A stretch of 64,000 nt of DNA, taken from positions 1,426,001-1,490,000 of the forward strand of contig NZ_AUFM01000011.1 of the NCBI RefSeq assembly GCF_000426505.1, given 5' to 3'. Below the pieces are notes generated by a model. The model searched no databases. It was not told the DNA's origin and worked only from the letters and a program-made list of their open reading frames with translations. The stretch comes from Nisaea denitrificans DSM 18348. Lineage in GTDB: Bacteria > Pseudomonadota > Alphaproteobacteria > Thalassobaculales > Thalassobaculaceae. Of the stretch, positions 8,985 to 17,826 are shown piece after piece (positions within the stretch are counted from its first letter, which is position 1; every line of letters starts with the position of its first letter). The translations under genes were made by a program, and so were the position numbers.

Positions 8985-10160
8985 TCAGCCGGCGCGTGGC
9001 AGTTCCGCCTCAACCAATGCCGCCCAGAGGCTGGCGCCTGTGGTCAGCGTCTCGTCGTTGAAGTCATATTCCGGATGGTGCACCGAGTGGGTGTGGGTTT
9101 CGTCCCCGCCACCGAGGAAGATATAGGCGCCCGGACGCTCTTCCAGCATGAAGGAGAAATCCTCGCTGCCCATCAAAGCTTCGGTTTCCGGATCGACTGC
9201 CTCCATGCCGACCACGCTGGCCGCGGCGGAGATGATCCGCTCGACCTGTTCGTCATGGTTAGAGGTGACCGGATAGCCTTCGCGATATTCGCACTCGATC
9301 TCGACCCCGTTGGCTAGCGCGAGACCGTCGCAGAGTTTCTGGAACTTCTCCTTGATCAACGCCTGCACCTCTTTGGTCATGGTGCGGACAGAAGCGTTCA
9401 GCATGGCCTCGCCCGGAATGACGTTATTCGCGGTTCCGGCATGGAACTGGGTGATGCTGACCACGGCGGTATCGAACGGATTGATCGAGCGGGACACAAA
9501 TGTCTGCGCCGCCTGATAGATCTGCGTGCCGATGGCAATCGGGTCGATTGCCAGATGCGGCATGGCGGCATGACCGCCGCGCGCTTTGATGGTGATGGTG
9601 ACGCTATCGGCACCGGCCATCAGCGGCCCCTTGCGGATACCGAAGGTATTCTTCGGAAGCTGCGGCATGTTGTGCAGACCGTAGACCGTATCGGTCGGGA
9701 AGCGGTCGAACAGGCCATCCTCGATCATCGCCCTGGCCCCAGCGCCCCCTTCTTCAGCAGGCTGGAAGAACAGGTTAACGGTGCCATCGAAGTTCCGGGT
9801 TTCCGCCAGATATTTTGCCGCACCGAGCAGCGTGGACGTATGGCCGTCATGACCGCAGGCATGCATCTTACCGGGAACAGTCGATTTGTATTCCGGGTTC
9901 GATACTTCCTGCATCGGCAGGGCGTCCATATCCGCCCGGATGCCGATGGAACCAGTGCCGGAGCCATTTCCCTTGATCACTCCGACCACACCGGTTTTAC
10001 CGATACCTTCATGGGTCTCGATGCCCCAGGAACGCAGCTTTTCAGCAACAATTCCGGCCGTCCGTGTTTCCTCGTAGCAGAGCTCCGGATGCATATGAAA
10101 ATCATGGCGCCATTCGCGCATTTCACCTTCGAATTCGGCGATACGGTTCTTGATCGGCAT
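8985..10160 (-). CDS. M20 family amidohydrolase (hippurate hydrolase / aminoacylase type)
   Basis: A 391-residue metallo-amidohydrolase. Family landmarks are FHMHPELCYEETRTAGIV, RADMDALPMQE, the metal-binding MHACGHDGHTS and FQPAEEGGAGA, plus the dimerisation-domain GGHAAMPHLAIDP. These enzymes hydrolyse N-acyl amino acids, hippurate or indole-amide conjugates in the cytosol. The start is the ATG at 10160, one codon inside a GTG, with AGGAACAGG upstream. About 630 bp of non-coding sequence lies between it and the divergent chemoreceptor gene. Confidence 0.9.
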   Translation of the reverse strand: MPIKNRIAEFEGEMREWRHDFHMHPELCYEETRTAGIVAEKLRSWGIETHEGIGKTGVVGVIKGNGSGTGSIGIRADMDALPMQEVSNPEYKSTVPGKMHACGHDGHTSTLLGAAKYLAETRNFDGTVNLFFQPAEEGGAGARAMIEDGLFDRFPTDTVYGLHNMPQLPKNTFGIRKGPLMAGADSVTITIKARGGHAAMPHLAIDPIAIGTQIYQAAQTFVSRSINPFDTAVVSITQFHAGTANNVIPGEAMLNASVRTMTKEVQALIKEKFQKLCDGLALANGVEIECEYREGYPVTSNHDEQVERIISAAASVVGMEAVDPETEALMGSEDFSFMLEERPGAYIFLGGGDETHTHSVHHPEYDFNDETLTTGASLWAALVEAELPRAG

Positions 10161-10787
10161 CACTACCTGTTCCTTTCAAATTCCTGCCACGGCGAGGAAG
10201 CCGTAGAGGGTGCCATAGCGCTGCCGCGCAGGCCGGGCGTGTCTGAATAGTCCGGGAAACGGTCGTATCAACGACCTTAAGGCCGCTCGAATTACGGCCT
10301 GAAAAGAAATCCTATCCTACTGCAACCAAGCACCTATCGGGAAGCAGGAACCTTTCCCTAGTTCAGAACCAACGCACCATCGTCGAAGAGGCCCCCTCAA
10401 TCCTTCACATCGGATCTGGCCTGCGGAAATCACTTGGCCGCAATCATGCAATCTATGAAAGATTTAGTCTTACAAAATTATGTAAAATACTTCCCATAAT
10501 ACGAACAGAAAATATGTGCCATTACTTAACGGCGAAGAGCTCCAAACTTGTGGAAGCTTAACGGATATTTACATTAATGGCTTATTAATGCTTTCATTTA
10601 TAAACTCAAGATAGCGATTTCCATACAGACGGATGACATTAGCACTCTAAAACGTAAAAATTTCCCGTGAAAAAACACAGGAAATATGGGTAGTTTGTGC
10701 ATCTAGCAACGGTATGGGCGAAGTTTCGATTATACAATTTTTGATACAAATCCTTCCAATGGAAGATCACGCAAAGGGCCGCTTTAA
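10161..10787. other. Long intergenic region, no gene found
   Basis: This 627-bp gap separates the divergent M20 and chemoreceptor genes. From about 10440 onward it is clearly more A+T-rich than its surroundings, with several short T- and A-runs. No convincing ORF, tRNA-like fold or terminator is visible. It probably carries both promoters. Confidence 0.5.
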
Positions 10788-12839
10788 ATGTTTTCCAGTC
10801 TCTCGATCCGGAAGAAAATCATTGGCGTATGTCTGGTCACTCTCCCTCTCCCGATAGTGGCTCTGATCTATGCTGTATTCTCCATGAATTTGATCGGCAT
10901 TGAGCTCAAGGAGATTGCGGAAGAAGACATGCCGATCACCCGGCAATTGACCAAGGTGACCGTCTTGCAGCTTGAGCAAGCCATTCATTTTGAGAAAGCC
11001 ATGCGATTTTCCGGCATTCAGAAGAAAGATGCCGACCTCAGCGCGGTGCTCGCCAAGGAAATCGGAAAATTCGAAGAACAAAGCAAGAGTGCGGATGCGC
11101 TGTTTCTGGACCTTGAACGCAGACTGGAGCATGCGATTGAGGTGAGTTCGTCCCACGGGGCGACCGAATCCGTCGAGGAATTTTCATCGGTCGCGGAACA
11201 AATCAAAGAAGCAAAGCGCCTCCACGCTGATTACGAGGTTCAGGCCAAAGGCGCATTCAAAGCCCATGAAGCGGGTGATATGGATGCGGCAACCGGCTTT
11301 GCTGAAAAAGCGGAGGCACTGGAAACCACTCTCGATCACAAGATGGAAGAGATCCTGAATGAGATCGGGGAATTTACGCAGCGCTCTCTCTATGCTGCTG
11401 AAGAGCACGAACAGCAAAGCTTGAAGATCATTGTCGCTCTGGCCTGCCTGGGGCTGGTCGGCGGGCTTGCCAGCGGTGCGGCAATCGGCAATGCGGTCGC
11501 CGGACCGATCGTCAAGCTGACCTCTGCCATGGCTAAGCTGTCCACCGGCGACTATAGCGCGGAGGTTCCGGCGCGCGGACGCAGAGACGAAATTGGCAGC
11601 ATGGCGGAAGCCGTTTCGGTTTTCAAAGAGGCCAGTATTGAGCTTGAGCAGATGACAGAGTCCCGGCAGCAGGAGCAGGAAGAACAGCAACGCCGTCTGC
11701 AGGAAGAGATGCTGACGCTTAGCAACAAGCTGGAAGAGGAACTGAAAACCGCCGTCAACTCCATCGCCGAAGAGATGGAGCAGATGCGCCAGCGCTCGGA
11801 AACCATGAACCGGTCGGCGGAAAACGTGAGACAGGAAAGCATGGCCGTCGCGGCCGCGTCGGAAGAAGCGACTGTAAACGTTAATACCGTGGCCGCGGCA
11901 TCCCAGGAGATGGCGCAGTCAATTCAGGAAATCAGCCGGCAGGTCGGTGCATCGACCAACATCGCCAGGGAAGCGACAACCGAGATCGAGAAAACCAACG
12001 CAACGGTCGAAGGGCTTGCAAGCGCAGCCGAAAAGATCGGCGCCGTGGTCAACATGATCACGGACATCGCCGAGCAGACCAACCTTCTGGCTCTCAACGC
12101 GACAATCGAGGCCGCACGCGCCGGCGAAGCGGGCAAGGGGTTTGCGGTTGTTGCGTCGGAAGTAAAATCCCTCGCCAACCAGACCGGCAGCGCGACGGAA
12201 GATATCGCGGGGCAGGTCCAGAGCATTCAGAGCATTACCAGCGACGCGGTCCAGGCAATGCGCGCGATTGGCGAGACCGTGGTGCGGATCAACGAGATCT
12301 CGGAACAGATCACGGTCGCAATCGAGCAACAGACAGACACCACCAATGAAATCACCCAGAATGTCCAGGAAGCAGCCATGGGCACTCAGGAAGTCTCCGG
12401 AAAAATCACTGGCGTCGCCGCATCGGCCGAGGAAAACGGCACCATGTCCCAGGAGATCAGTACGTCAGCGACCACCATCACAAACAAGATGCAGGAGCTA
12501 CAGACCAGACTGACGGCCATCGTCCGGGAATCCGCGGCAGGTAACCGGCGTGAAGCGGAACGTAAAACGCTCATGGAAGCGTCAAGATTCCGCCTCGGCG
12601 AGAGCTGGTATGATTGTGTGATCCACAACATCTCGGAAACCGGCCTCGAAATCGGTACTGATGAACAGATCCCGGAAGGCTCGGCAATCGAGGTTGACCT
12701 GACCGGTCTCGGCAGAGTGCAGGCTCGGGTCGTGAGGCAACGCAAACGTGTCAAAGGGTTCGGCGCTGAGTTCATCGAGCTCGACGAAAGCATCCGGGAC
12801 ACCATCCGGGCATGGGACCAAGCGGCAGTCGCCGCCTGA
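10788..12839 (+). CDS. Methyl-accepting chemotaxis protein with C-terminal PilZ domain
   Basis: A 683-residue chemoreceptor. Membrane segments lie at about 11-34 and 211-233, enclosing a helical periplasmic sensor of roughly 175 residues. A HAMP domain (about 234-287) and the long coiled-coil signalling domain follow; the hairpin tip is at about 427-456 ([20 protein letters not shown]). Residues about 586-665 form a PilZ domain with R588-x3-R592 and N614-ISETG, the two c-di-GMP-binding motifs. The receptor could therefore read c-di-GMP as well as an external ligand (inference). No che genes are nearby. The gene is monocistronic. Confidence 0.92.
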   Translation: MFSSLSIRKKIIGVCLVTLPLPIVALIYAVFSMNLIGIELKEIAEEDMPITRQLTKVTVLQLEQAIHFEKAMRFSGIQKKDADLSAVLAKEIGKFEEQSKSADALFLDLERRLEHAIEVSSSHGATESVEEFSSVAEQIKEAKRLHADYEVQAKGAFKAHEAGDMDAATGFAEKAEALETTLDHKMEEILNEIGEFTQRSLYAAEEHEQQSLKIIVALACLGLVGGLASGAAIGNAVAGPIVKLTSAMAKLSTGDYSAEVPARGRRDEIGSMAEAVSVFKEASIELEQMTESRQQEQEEQQRRLQEEMLTLSNKLEEELKTAVNSIAEEMEQMRQRSETMNRSAENVRQESMAVAAASEEATVNVNTVAAASQEMAQSIQEISRQVGASTNIAREATTEIEKTNATVEGLASAAEKIGAVVNMITDIAEQTNLLALNATIEAARAGEAGKGFAVVASEVKSLANQTGSATEDIAGQVQSIQSITSDAVQAMRAIGETVVRINEISEQITVAIEQQTDTTNEITQNVQEAAMGTQEVSGKITGVAASAEENGTMSQEISTSATTITNKMQELQTRLTAIVRESAAGNRREAERKTLMEASRFRLGESWYDCVIHNISETGLEIGTDEQIPEGSAIEVDLTGLGRVQARVVRQRKRVKGFGAEFIELDESIRDTIRAWDQAAVAA

Positions 12840-12843
12840 CGGA

Positions 12844-12868
12844 ACAGTCTGGCCGAAACGGCCACTGT
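12844..12868. terminator. Hairpin between convergent MCP and cytochrome genes
   Basis: An interrupted stem, ACAGT plus GGCCG pairing with CGGCC plus ACTGT around an AAA loop, lies between the two convergent stop codons. It can serve both strands; there is no long T-run. Confidence 0.45.
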
Positions 12869-12896
12869 CCTCGCAGTCAGCATACCTCAAGGCTTT

Positions 12897-13802
12897 TTAT
12901 TTCGGCGCACCAATCGGCGGAATAGCCTTGAGGTAGCGGGCAATGGCACGGCGGTCCTCGTCGCTCAGCAGGCCCGTATTCTCCACCACCTCTGTCATGG
13001 AACCACCGACCGTATCGAAATCCGGTGTAAAACCGGATTTCAGATACTCCGCGATATCGGCTTCGGACCAGGCAGCAATACCAGCGCCACCCGGGGTCAG
13101 GTTCGGGACAGAGCCCTTCCCGTCCGGATTTGGGCCACCAGCCAACCAACGCGAGAGATCGGGACCGCCAATGACGGAGCGCGGTGTATGGCATTCCCCG
13201 CAATGGCCCGGCCCTTCAACCAGATAACGCCCTCTCTCCAAGTCTTCGGCAACCTCCACCACCGGAGCCGGATCGAGGTAGAGCTGTTTCCAGAGCCCGA
13301 GACCGCGCCGGATCGAAAACGGGAAGCCGACTGCGTGCGGCGTGTTCACCTGCTCACTCGCAGGGAGCGACTTCATGTAGGCCCAGAGATCCAGCAAATC
13401 CTCGGTCTTCACCCGGGCGTAAGAAGTGTAGGGAAAAGCCGGGTAGTAATGACTGCCATCGGGTGAAACGCCGTGCTTCATGGCATTAACGAAGTCGACA
13501 CTACGCCAGGCCCCGATTCCGGATCCGGGATCTGGGGAAATGTTCGGGGCATAGAAGGTGCCGAATGCGGTGACGAAAGACCGGCCGCCCGCAAGAATTA
13601 GCTTCTGTTCCCCCTTGGCACCGTCCGCCGCATGACAGGAGGCGCAGCCGCCGATGGTGAAAATTGCCTGGCCACGTTCAACATCACCTCCGCCAGCCGG
13701 CACACTGTCTTCCATTAGCGTTTCAGGCGCCGTCAGAACCCATCCGGCAACCGCTCCAGCGACGGCAAGAGCGACCCCCGCGAGCCGCACCCAACCTGTC
13801 AT
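12897..13802 (-). CDS. Exported diheme c-type cytochrome
   Basis: A 301-residue protein with an N-terminal hydrophobic signal/anchor (AGVALAVAGAVAGWVL) and two class I haem-binding motifs, CASCH near residue 52 and CGECH near residue 200. Candidate distal Met ligands lie in the segments following each motif. This two-domain architecture belongs to the periplasmic cytochromes that accept electrons from dehydrogenases or feed oxidases. It lies 66 bp downstream of the cytochrome c' gene on the same strand, so the two are probably co-transcribed. The start at 13802 has AGGAGAGGG upstream. Confidence 0.88.
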   Translation of the reverse strand: MTGWVRLAGVALAVAGAVAGWVLTAPETLMEDSVPAGGGDVERGQAIFTIGGCASCHAADGAKGEQKLILAGGRSFVTAFGTFYAPNISPDPGSGIGAWRSVDFVNAMKHGVSPDGSHYYPAFPYTSYARVKTEDLLDLWAYMKSLPASEQVNTPHAVGFPFSIRRGLGLWKQLYLDPAPVVEVAEDLERGRYLVEGPGHCGECHTPRSVIGGPDLSRWLAGGPNPDGKGSVPNLTPGGAGIAAWSEADIAEYLKSGFTPDFDTVGGSMTEVVENTGLLSDEDRRAIARYLKAIPPIGAPK

Positions 13803-13868
13803 CACACCCTCTCCTGCGCATCTATCGGGGCCCGGACACAAGCCGGCCCCCGATAGGGACTGATTTGA

Positions 13869-14342
13869 CTATTTCGGCACGCGGAAGGGTTTATGGCACC
13901 CGCCACAACTTTGGCCGACATCGCCGATAGCTCCTTGCAGCGCCGGCAGGCCATCACCAGCAACCTTGGCCATCGCCGCCGACGCATCGGCGAGCGCTTT
14001 GCTCTTTCCGGTGATCTCGGGATAGGTCGACCAGATTTCAGCCATAGCGCGGGTCTTGTCGGGCATCGCGGTTGCATCGGAACCTTTTGGCCACATCGCC
14101 CCCTGATCCATCGCGGCAAGCGCGGCGAGGTTACCGGCAGCAGCACTGGCTACCGCCGCATCATAGGCTACGTTGCCTTTCGCCATCGCTCCAAGCTGAC
14201 CCAGATTGAAGGAATAGAGCTTCATCGCCGCCTGGCGCGCCTCGATGGCTTTTTCAAGGTGGCCGTCAGCGAATACCGGAGCCGCCGCAAGGAGCGCGGC
14301 GGAAAGGCCAAAGGCAGTCAATGTTGTTTTAATTTTTTGCAT
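13869..14342 (-). CDS. Cytochrome c' (class II cytochrome c)
   Basis: A 157-residue periplasmic protein: signal peptide (ALLAAAPVFA), a helical body, and a single C-terminal haem motif CGGCHKPFRVPK, the hallmark of class II cytochromes c'. Cytochromes c' bind NO and are linked to nitric-oxide tolerance or denitrification in many proteobacteria; that role here is by family only. It leads a probable two-gene unit with the diheme cytochrome. Confidence 0.9.
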   Translation of the reverse strand: MQKIKTTLTAFGLSAALLAAAPVFADGHLEKAIEARQAAMKLYSFNLGQLGAMAKGNVAYDAAVASAAAGNLAALAAMDQGAMWPKGSDATAMPDKTRAMAEIWSTYPEITGKSKALADASAAMAKVAGDGLPALQGAIGDVGQSCGGCHKPFRVPK

Positions 14343-14538
14343 GTTTGATCTCCCACTGCAGGCAAGTTTGCCTGCCTTTAGGCTACAACAGCAAAAATTT
14401 CTGTATATTCACTAAAAGGTCATCGGGGTTGGTATGACGAGAAAAAATCCGCGACAGTATGGAAGATAAATCTCTGCCGTGACGTGATTATGGGTTCCGC
14501 CCTCTGTGCACCTCAAAACGCAGACCTATATCTGTTTT

Positions 14539-15063
14539 ATGACCACTCGCGCACTCCTCACCGCCCTCCTCTCCCTGCTACCTTCGGCGGCTTTGGCCGA
14601 TCTCGTCGTGACATTCATCGAAACCTCCCCGTCCGATCTGTTCATCGTCGAGAACCGGAACGATTGCGAATATTACGATTTCGGCATGCAGATCGACCTA
14701 CGGAGCTCGGCCGGCGGTCTGTTATTTGACATTGCAGAAGGCGGCGCGGGCGCGAGTGTCTACGAACCCTTCGGCATTGCCGAGGGGAGAAACGCAGTCC
14801 GGAGCTTCTCCCCCGTCACGGACGGCGATCGTGTCGTATCAATCCTGTTTGACAGGCTCGAAGGGCGCGGGCGCGTCGTCTTCACCGTGGATGTCGACGA
14901 CACTTTGCCCGACGGACCTTACGGGCAGACAGTGGTGGATTCGTCAGAAATCGCAGGTGCAATGATCGTCATCACCACCGTAGGACAAGAACCCGCGACC
15001 GCTGTTTTTCTGTCGGACGGGAGAGCCACGGCACAGCTCAAGGGCTGCGGGCCGGTTTCCTGA
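14539..15063 (+). CDS. Secreted hypothetical protein, 'aggregation factor core'-like
   Basis: A 174-residue exported protein with a signal peptide (LLTALLSLLPSAALA) and a beta-rich body: VVTFIETSPSDLFIVENRNDC, IDLRSSAGGLLFDIA, VFTVDVDDTLP, ending in LKGCGPVS. Two cysteines, one near each end, may pair. The pattern resembles a family annotated in alphaproteobacteria as aggregation factor core protein, but no function is established. The ATG at 14539 starts the signal peptide; the ribosome-binding site is weak. Confidence 0.6.
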   Translation: MTTRALLTALLSLLPSAALADLVVTFIETSPSDLFIVENRNDCEYYDFGMQIDLRSSAGGLLFDIAEGGAGASVYEPFGIAEGRNAVRSFSPVTDGDRVVSILFDRLEGRGRVVFTVDVDDTLPDGPYGQTVVDSSEIAGAMIVITTVGQEPATAVFLSDGRATAQLKGCGPVS

Positions 15064-15194
15064 GCAGCCTCCTGTCAAACCAGACGTCGACCGGTTTCAG
15101 TAACGGTTCGCCAATCCACGCATGACTCCTGACATTTACATGCCATGATTGGTATCTTGAAAAACCAGACTGATTAAATCAGGCCCAAACCGAT

Positions 15195-15674
15195 GTGGTG
15201 TTGTACTTGAGTGTCGAAGAAAAACAGTTCGAGAGAGTGAGATCACCGCTTCTTCGCGAGGCATTTAAGCTCTGGAACAGTAAGCGCGGTAATCGCCGGA
15301 TGGCCAAACGGGCCGATTTCGACCCGCTAGAGATGCCTAGATTGCTCTCCTCCATCATCCTGATTGATGTCGAAAACGACGGTGCAAGATTGAGAATTCG
15401 TCTTGTCGGAACGAAAATCGTCGATATGTATGGGAGTGATTATACTGGAAAATATTTGGACGAAATTGATTTTGGAGATGTCAGAAACAAGGTTCTGAAT
15501 GAGTACCACCTTCCTATTTTTGAAAAGCGCCCGGTTTTTTCGGATCATGACTTCCGAAAACTAAATGACTACCATCATACTATTGAACGGGCCATTTTCC
15601 CGCTTTCGGATGACGACAATACCGTTAACAAGCTCATCGCATTTCTTGATTTCGAAAGAGTTCAAGAGCCTTAG
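15195..15674 (+). CDS. PAS_5 domain protein (3 of 3)
   Basis: A 159-residue single-domain PAS_5 protein: EAFKLWNSKRGNRRMAKR helix, FDPLEMPRLLSSIILIDV, LRIRLVGTKIVDMYGSDYTGKYLDEI and AIFPLSDDDNTVNKLIAFLDF. It is closest in layout to the gene at 1056. The start is a GTG; no strong ribosome-binding site is visible, so the exact N-terminus is uncertain. Codon use is slightly more A+T-rich than its neighbours. Confidence 0.7.
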   Translation: MVLYLSVEEKQFERVRSPLLREAFKLWNSKRGNRRMAKRADFDPLEMPRLLSSIILIDVENDGARLRIRLVGTKIVDMYGSDYTGKYLDEIDFGDVRNKVLNEYHLPIFEKRPVFSDHDFRKLNDYHHTIERAIFPLSDDDNTVNKLIAFLDFERVQEP

Positions 15675-15784
15675 ACCGCAAGGGTACATGCCAGCGTATC
15701 GGAATGAGATTATGGGAGCTTGTCGGAGCGACTGATCCGTTTACCGTACGAAGCCGGAAACACTTTTTTTATCAAGGCGGAGAG

Positions 15785-15860
<76 letters not shown>

Positions 15861-15919
15861 GCCCGTCGAGGGAGCGGATTGATACTAAAGGCGTGACCCT
15901 ATTGCAAGCGGGTTTTGCA

Positions 15920-16486
15920 CTATTCCCCGGAGGACTGAGAACGACGCCAAGTGTGTTCTGAACCCGGGCCAAGCAGCTGTTCGCGTAGCTCCTGCAACGG
16001 GTCCTTGTCTTTGCTGCCTCCACGCAGGGTCGGATCGTTTGGCAAGGCCTGCCAGTTCCAATTCCCCTCTCCGTCATCCTGCAGAGGTGCCTGGGCCGCC
16101 GGACGGCGTGCTTCGGGGTCCTGCATCCGGGTTTGCTTCTTGCGCACCGCCTTCGGCACGCTTTCAGACTTTCCCAGAACCCAATCCAGTCCGAGCATAT
16201 CCCGGTCTTCTTCAGCTTGCTCGGCCGGAGGCACCGGGCGACCGCGGGTCGCTTTGGAAAGTTTGGCTTCGATCCGGACTGTTTCCGCCTGCTCTACGGC
16301 ACCGGTACCGATGCTGCGCCGTTCTTCCGGCGGCAAGGAATCGAAGCTGTCACGGGCCCGGTCATACTCAACCCGGTCCCCGGTTTCGGCTGCTGCATCG
16401 AGGTTACGTGTAAGGTCGCTCTCGCCTTGATTCTCACGGGCGGAGTCGGCGAGAATTTTCAGGCTCTTGCGTTCAATATTGTCCAA
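15920..16486 (-). CDS. Conserved-looking hypothetical, hydrophilic, no known domain
   Basis: A 188-residue charged protein without membrane segments or signal peptide. The N-terminal half is helical and Glu/Arg-rich; a stretch near residues 95-105 reads DMLGLDWVLGKS; the C-terminal half is Pro/Gln/Asp-rich and likely disordered, ending in helices with LQELREQLLG. I do not recognise it. Codon use fits the genome, and the opposite-strand ORF in the same place looks like a shadow. Confidence 0.5.
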   Translation of the reverse strand: MDNIERKSLKILADSARENQGESDLTRNLDAAAETGDRVEYDRARDSFDSLPPEERRSIGTGAVEQAETVRIEAKLSKATRGRPVPPAEQAEEDRDMLGLDWVLGKSESVPKAVRKKQTRMQDPEARRPAAQAPLQDDGEGNWNWQALPNDPTLRGGSKDKDPLQELREQLLGPGSEHTWRRSQSSGE

Positions 16487-16662
16487 GGGTCACCAACCTG
16501 TTCGGTCCCGCTCCGGAAACAACGGACGGCATAAGATCAACAAAAAGCTCATTCGCGAAAGTTTAACAGAAAAATCCCATAAAAGTCTATTAAGGCGCTT
16601 TTATGATTACGAAAAGCTCAACCTTAGGGCATTTCAAACACCGCTCCAGATGGGCAGCAGCT

Positions 16663-17823
16663 TCAGTCTTCGTCTTCGAAACCTTGCCGGCCGATCTCGA
16701 TGTCACGATGAACGTAGCAATTGATGATCAGACCAAAGCCGATCATCGCCGTCAGCATCGCTGTCCCGCCGTATGAGATCAGCGGCAACGGCACACCAAC
16801 AACCGGGATCAATCCCATCACCATGGCAATATTGATGAACATGTAGAGGAACAACGTCGTGGTTGTTCCGAGCGCTAACAGGCGACCGAATTGGCTGGAA
16901 CAGCGCAGCGCGATGGCAAAGCCGTACCCAAGTGCCAGAACATAGAGCAGCAGCAGGAACAACGCCCCCGCCAGCCCCAGCTCTTCAGCCAGCATGGTGA
17001 AGATAAAATCGGTCTGCTTTTCCGGCAGAAAGTTCAGATGGCTTTGGGAGCCTTGCAGGAAGCCCTTGCCGAAGAGCCCCCCTGAGCCAAGCGCGATCTT
17101 GGACTGCAGGATGTGATATCCGGCGCCGAGAGGATCGTTCTCCGGGTTGATGAAGGTCAGAATCCGGTTCTTCTGATAGTTATGCAGGAATTGCCAGCCG
17201 ATCGGGATCGCGGACAAGCCAAGCACGAGAACGGTGACGAATTTCCAGATCCGCACGCCGGCAAGGAAGAAGATGGCTCCGCCGCCAAGGATGATCATGC
17301 CTGCCGTGCCCAGATCGGGCTGGCGCAGAACCAGGATCGCCGGTGCAAAGACCAGAACCAGCGGTATGAACAGGCTGCGGATGCGGCCAACCTCCTCGAA
17401 GGTCTGACGGTGGAAATACCGCGCCAAAGCAAGTACCAGCGCCAGCTTCATCAACTCCGACGGCTGCAGGCGGAAGACACCGAGGTCGATCCAGCGCTGC
17501 GCGCCCATGCCTATCTCTCCGGCGATCTCGACAACTCCCAAGAGGCCGAGAGATACGAAATAGAAGGCATAGGACCAACGCATCAGGAAGCGGATATCAA
17601 TCAGCGCAATGCCGAGCGTGATCACCAGGCCAATACCGAACCGGATAGCCTGGCGCATGGCCCAGGGCGTCCAGCTGCCATTAGCTGCCGAATAAAGCAT
17701 GGCGAAACCGACTGAGGCGATCAGCGTCAGGAGCAGGATAAGTCCCCAGTTGATCTGCTGCAGCTTGATGCCGAGCGTCAGTTCCGGCCGGTTGAGAGAG
17801 TTTGAATGCATGCCGGTCGCCAT
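16663..17823 (-). CDS. rodA: Rod-shape peptidoglycan polymerase RodA (SEDS family)
   Basis: A 386-residue polytopic inner-membrane protein with about ten membrane segments. SEDS landmarks are QRWIDLGVFRLQPSELMKLALVLALA, LRQPDLGTA, LPEKQTDFIF, LAEELG and the terminal VGVPLPLISYGGT. It is the glycosyltransferase partner of PBP2 in the elongasome. It is the last gene of mreB-mreC-mreD-mrdA-rodA and starts 3 bp after the mrdA stop. Confidence 0.96.
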   Translation of the reverse strand: MATGMHSNSLNRPELTLGIKLQQINWGLILLLTLIASVGFAMLYSAANGSWTPWAMRQAIRFGIGLVITLGIALIDIRFLMRWSYAFYFVSLGLLGVVEIAGEIGMGAQRWIDLGVFRLQPSELMKLALVLALARYFHRQTFEEVGRIRSLFIPLVLVFAPAILVLRQPDLGTAGMIILGGGAIFFLAGVRIWKFVTVLVLGLSAIPIGWQFLHNYQKNRILTFINPENDPLGAGYHILQSKIALGSGGLFGKGFLQGSQSHLNFLPEKQTDFIFTMLAEELGLAGALFLLLLYVLALGYGFAIALRCSSQFGRLLALGTTTTLFLYMFINIAMVMGLIPVVGVPLPLISYGGTAMLTAMIGFGLIINCYVHRDIEIGRQGFEDED

Positions 17824-17826
17824 GGC

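Noticed and set aside
15170-15182. Perfect 13-bp palindrome CTGATTAAATCAG before a PAS_5 gene
   Set aside because: Short and unsupported by a second copy; could be an operator but the chance of coincidence is too high to list as a feature.
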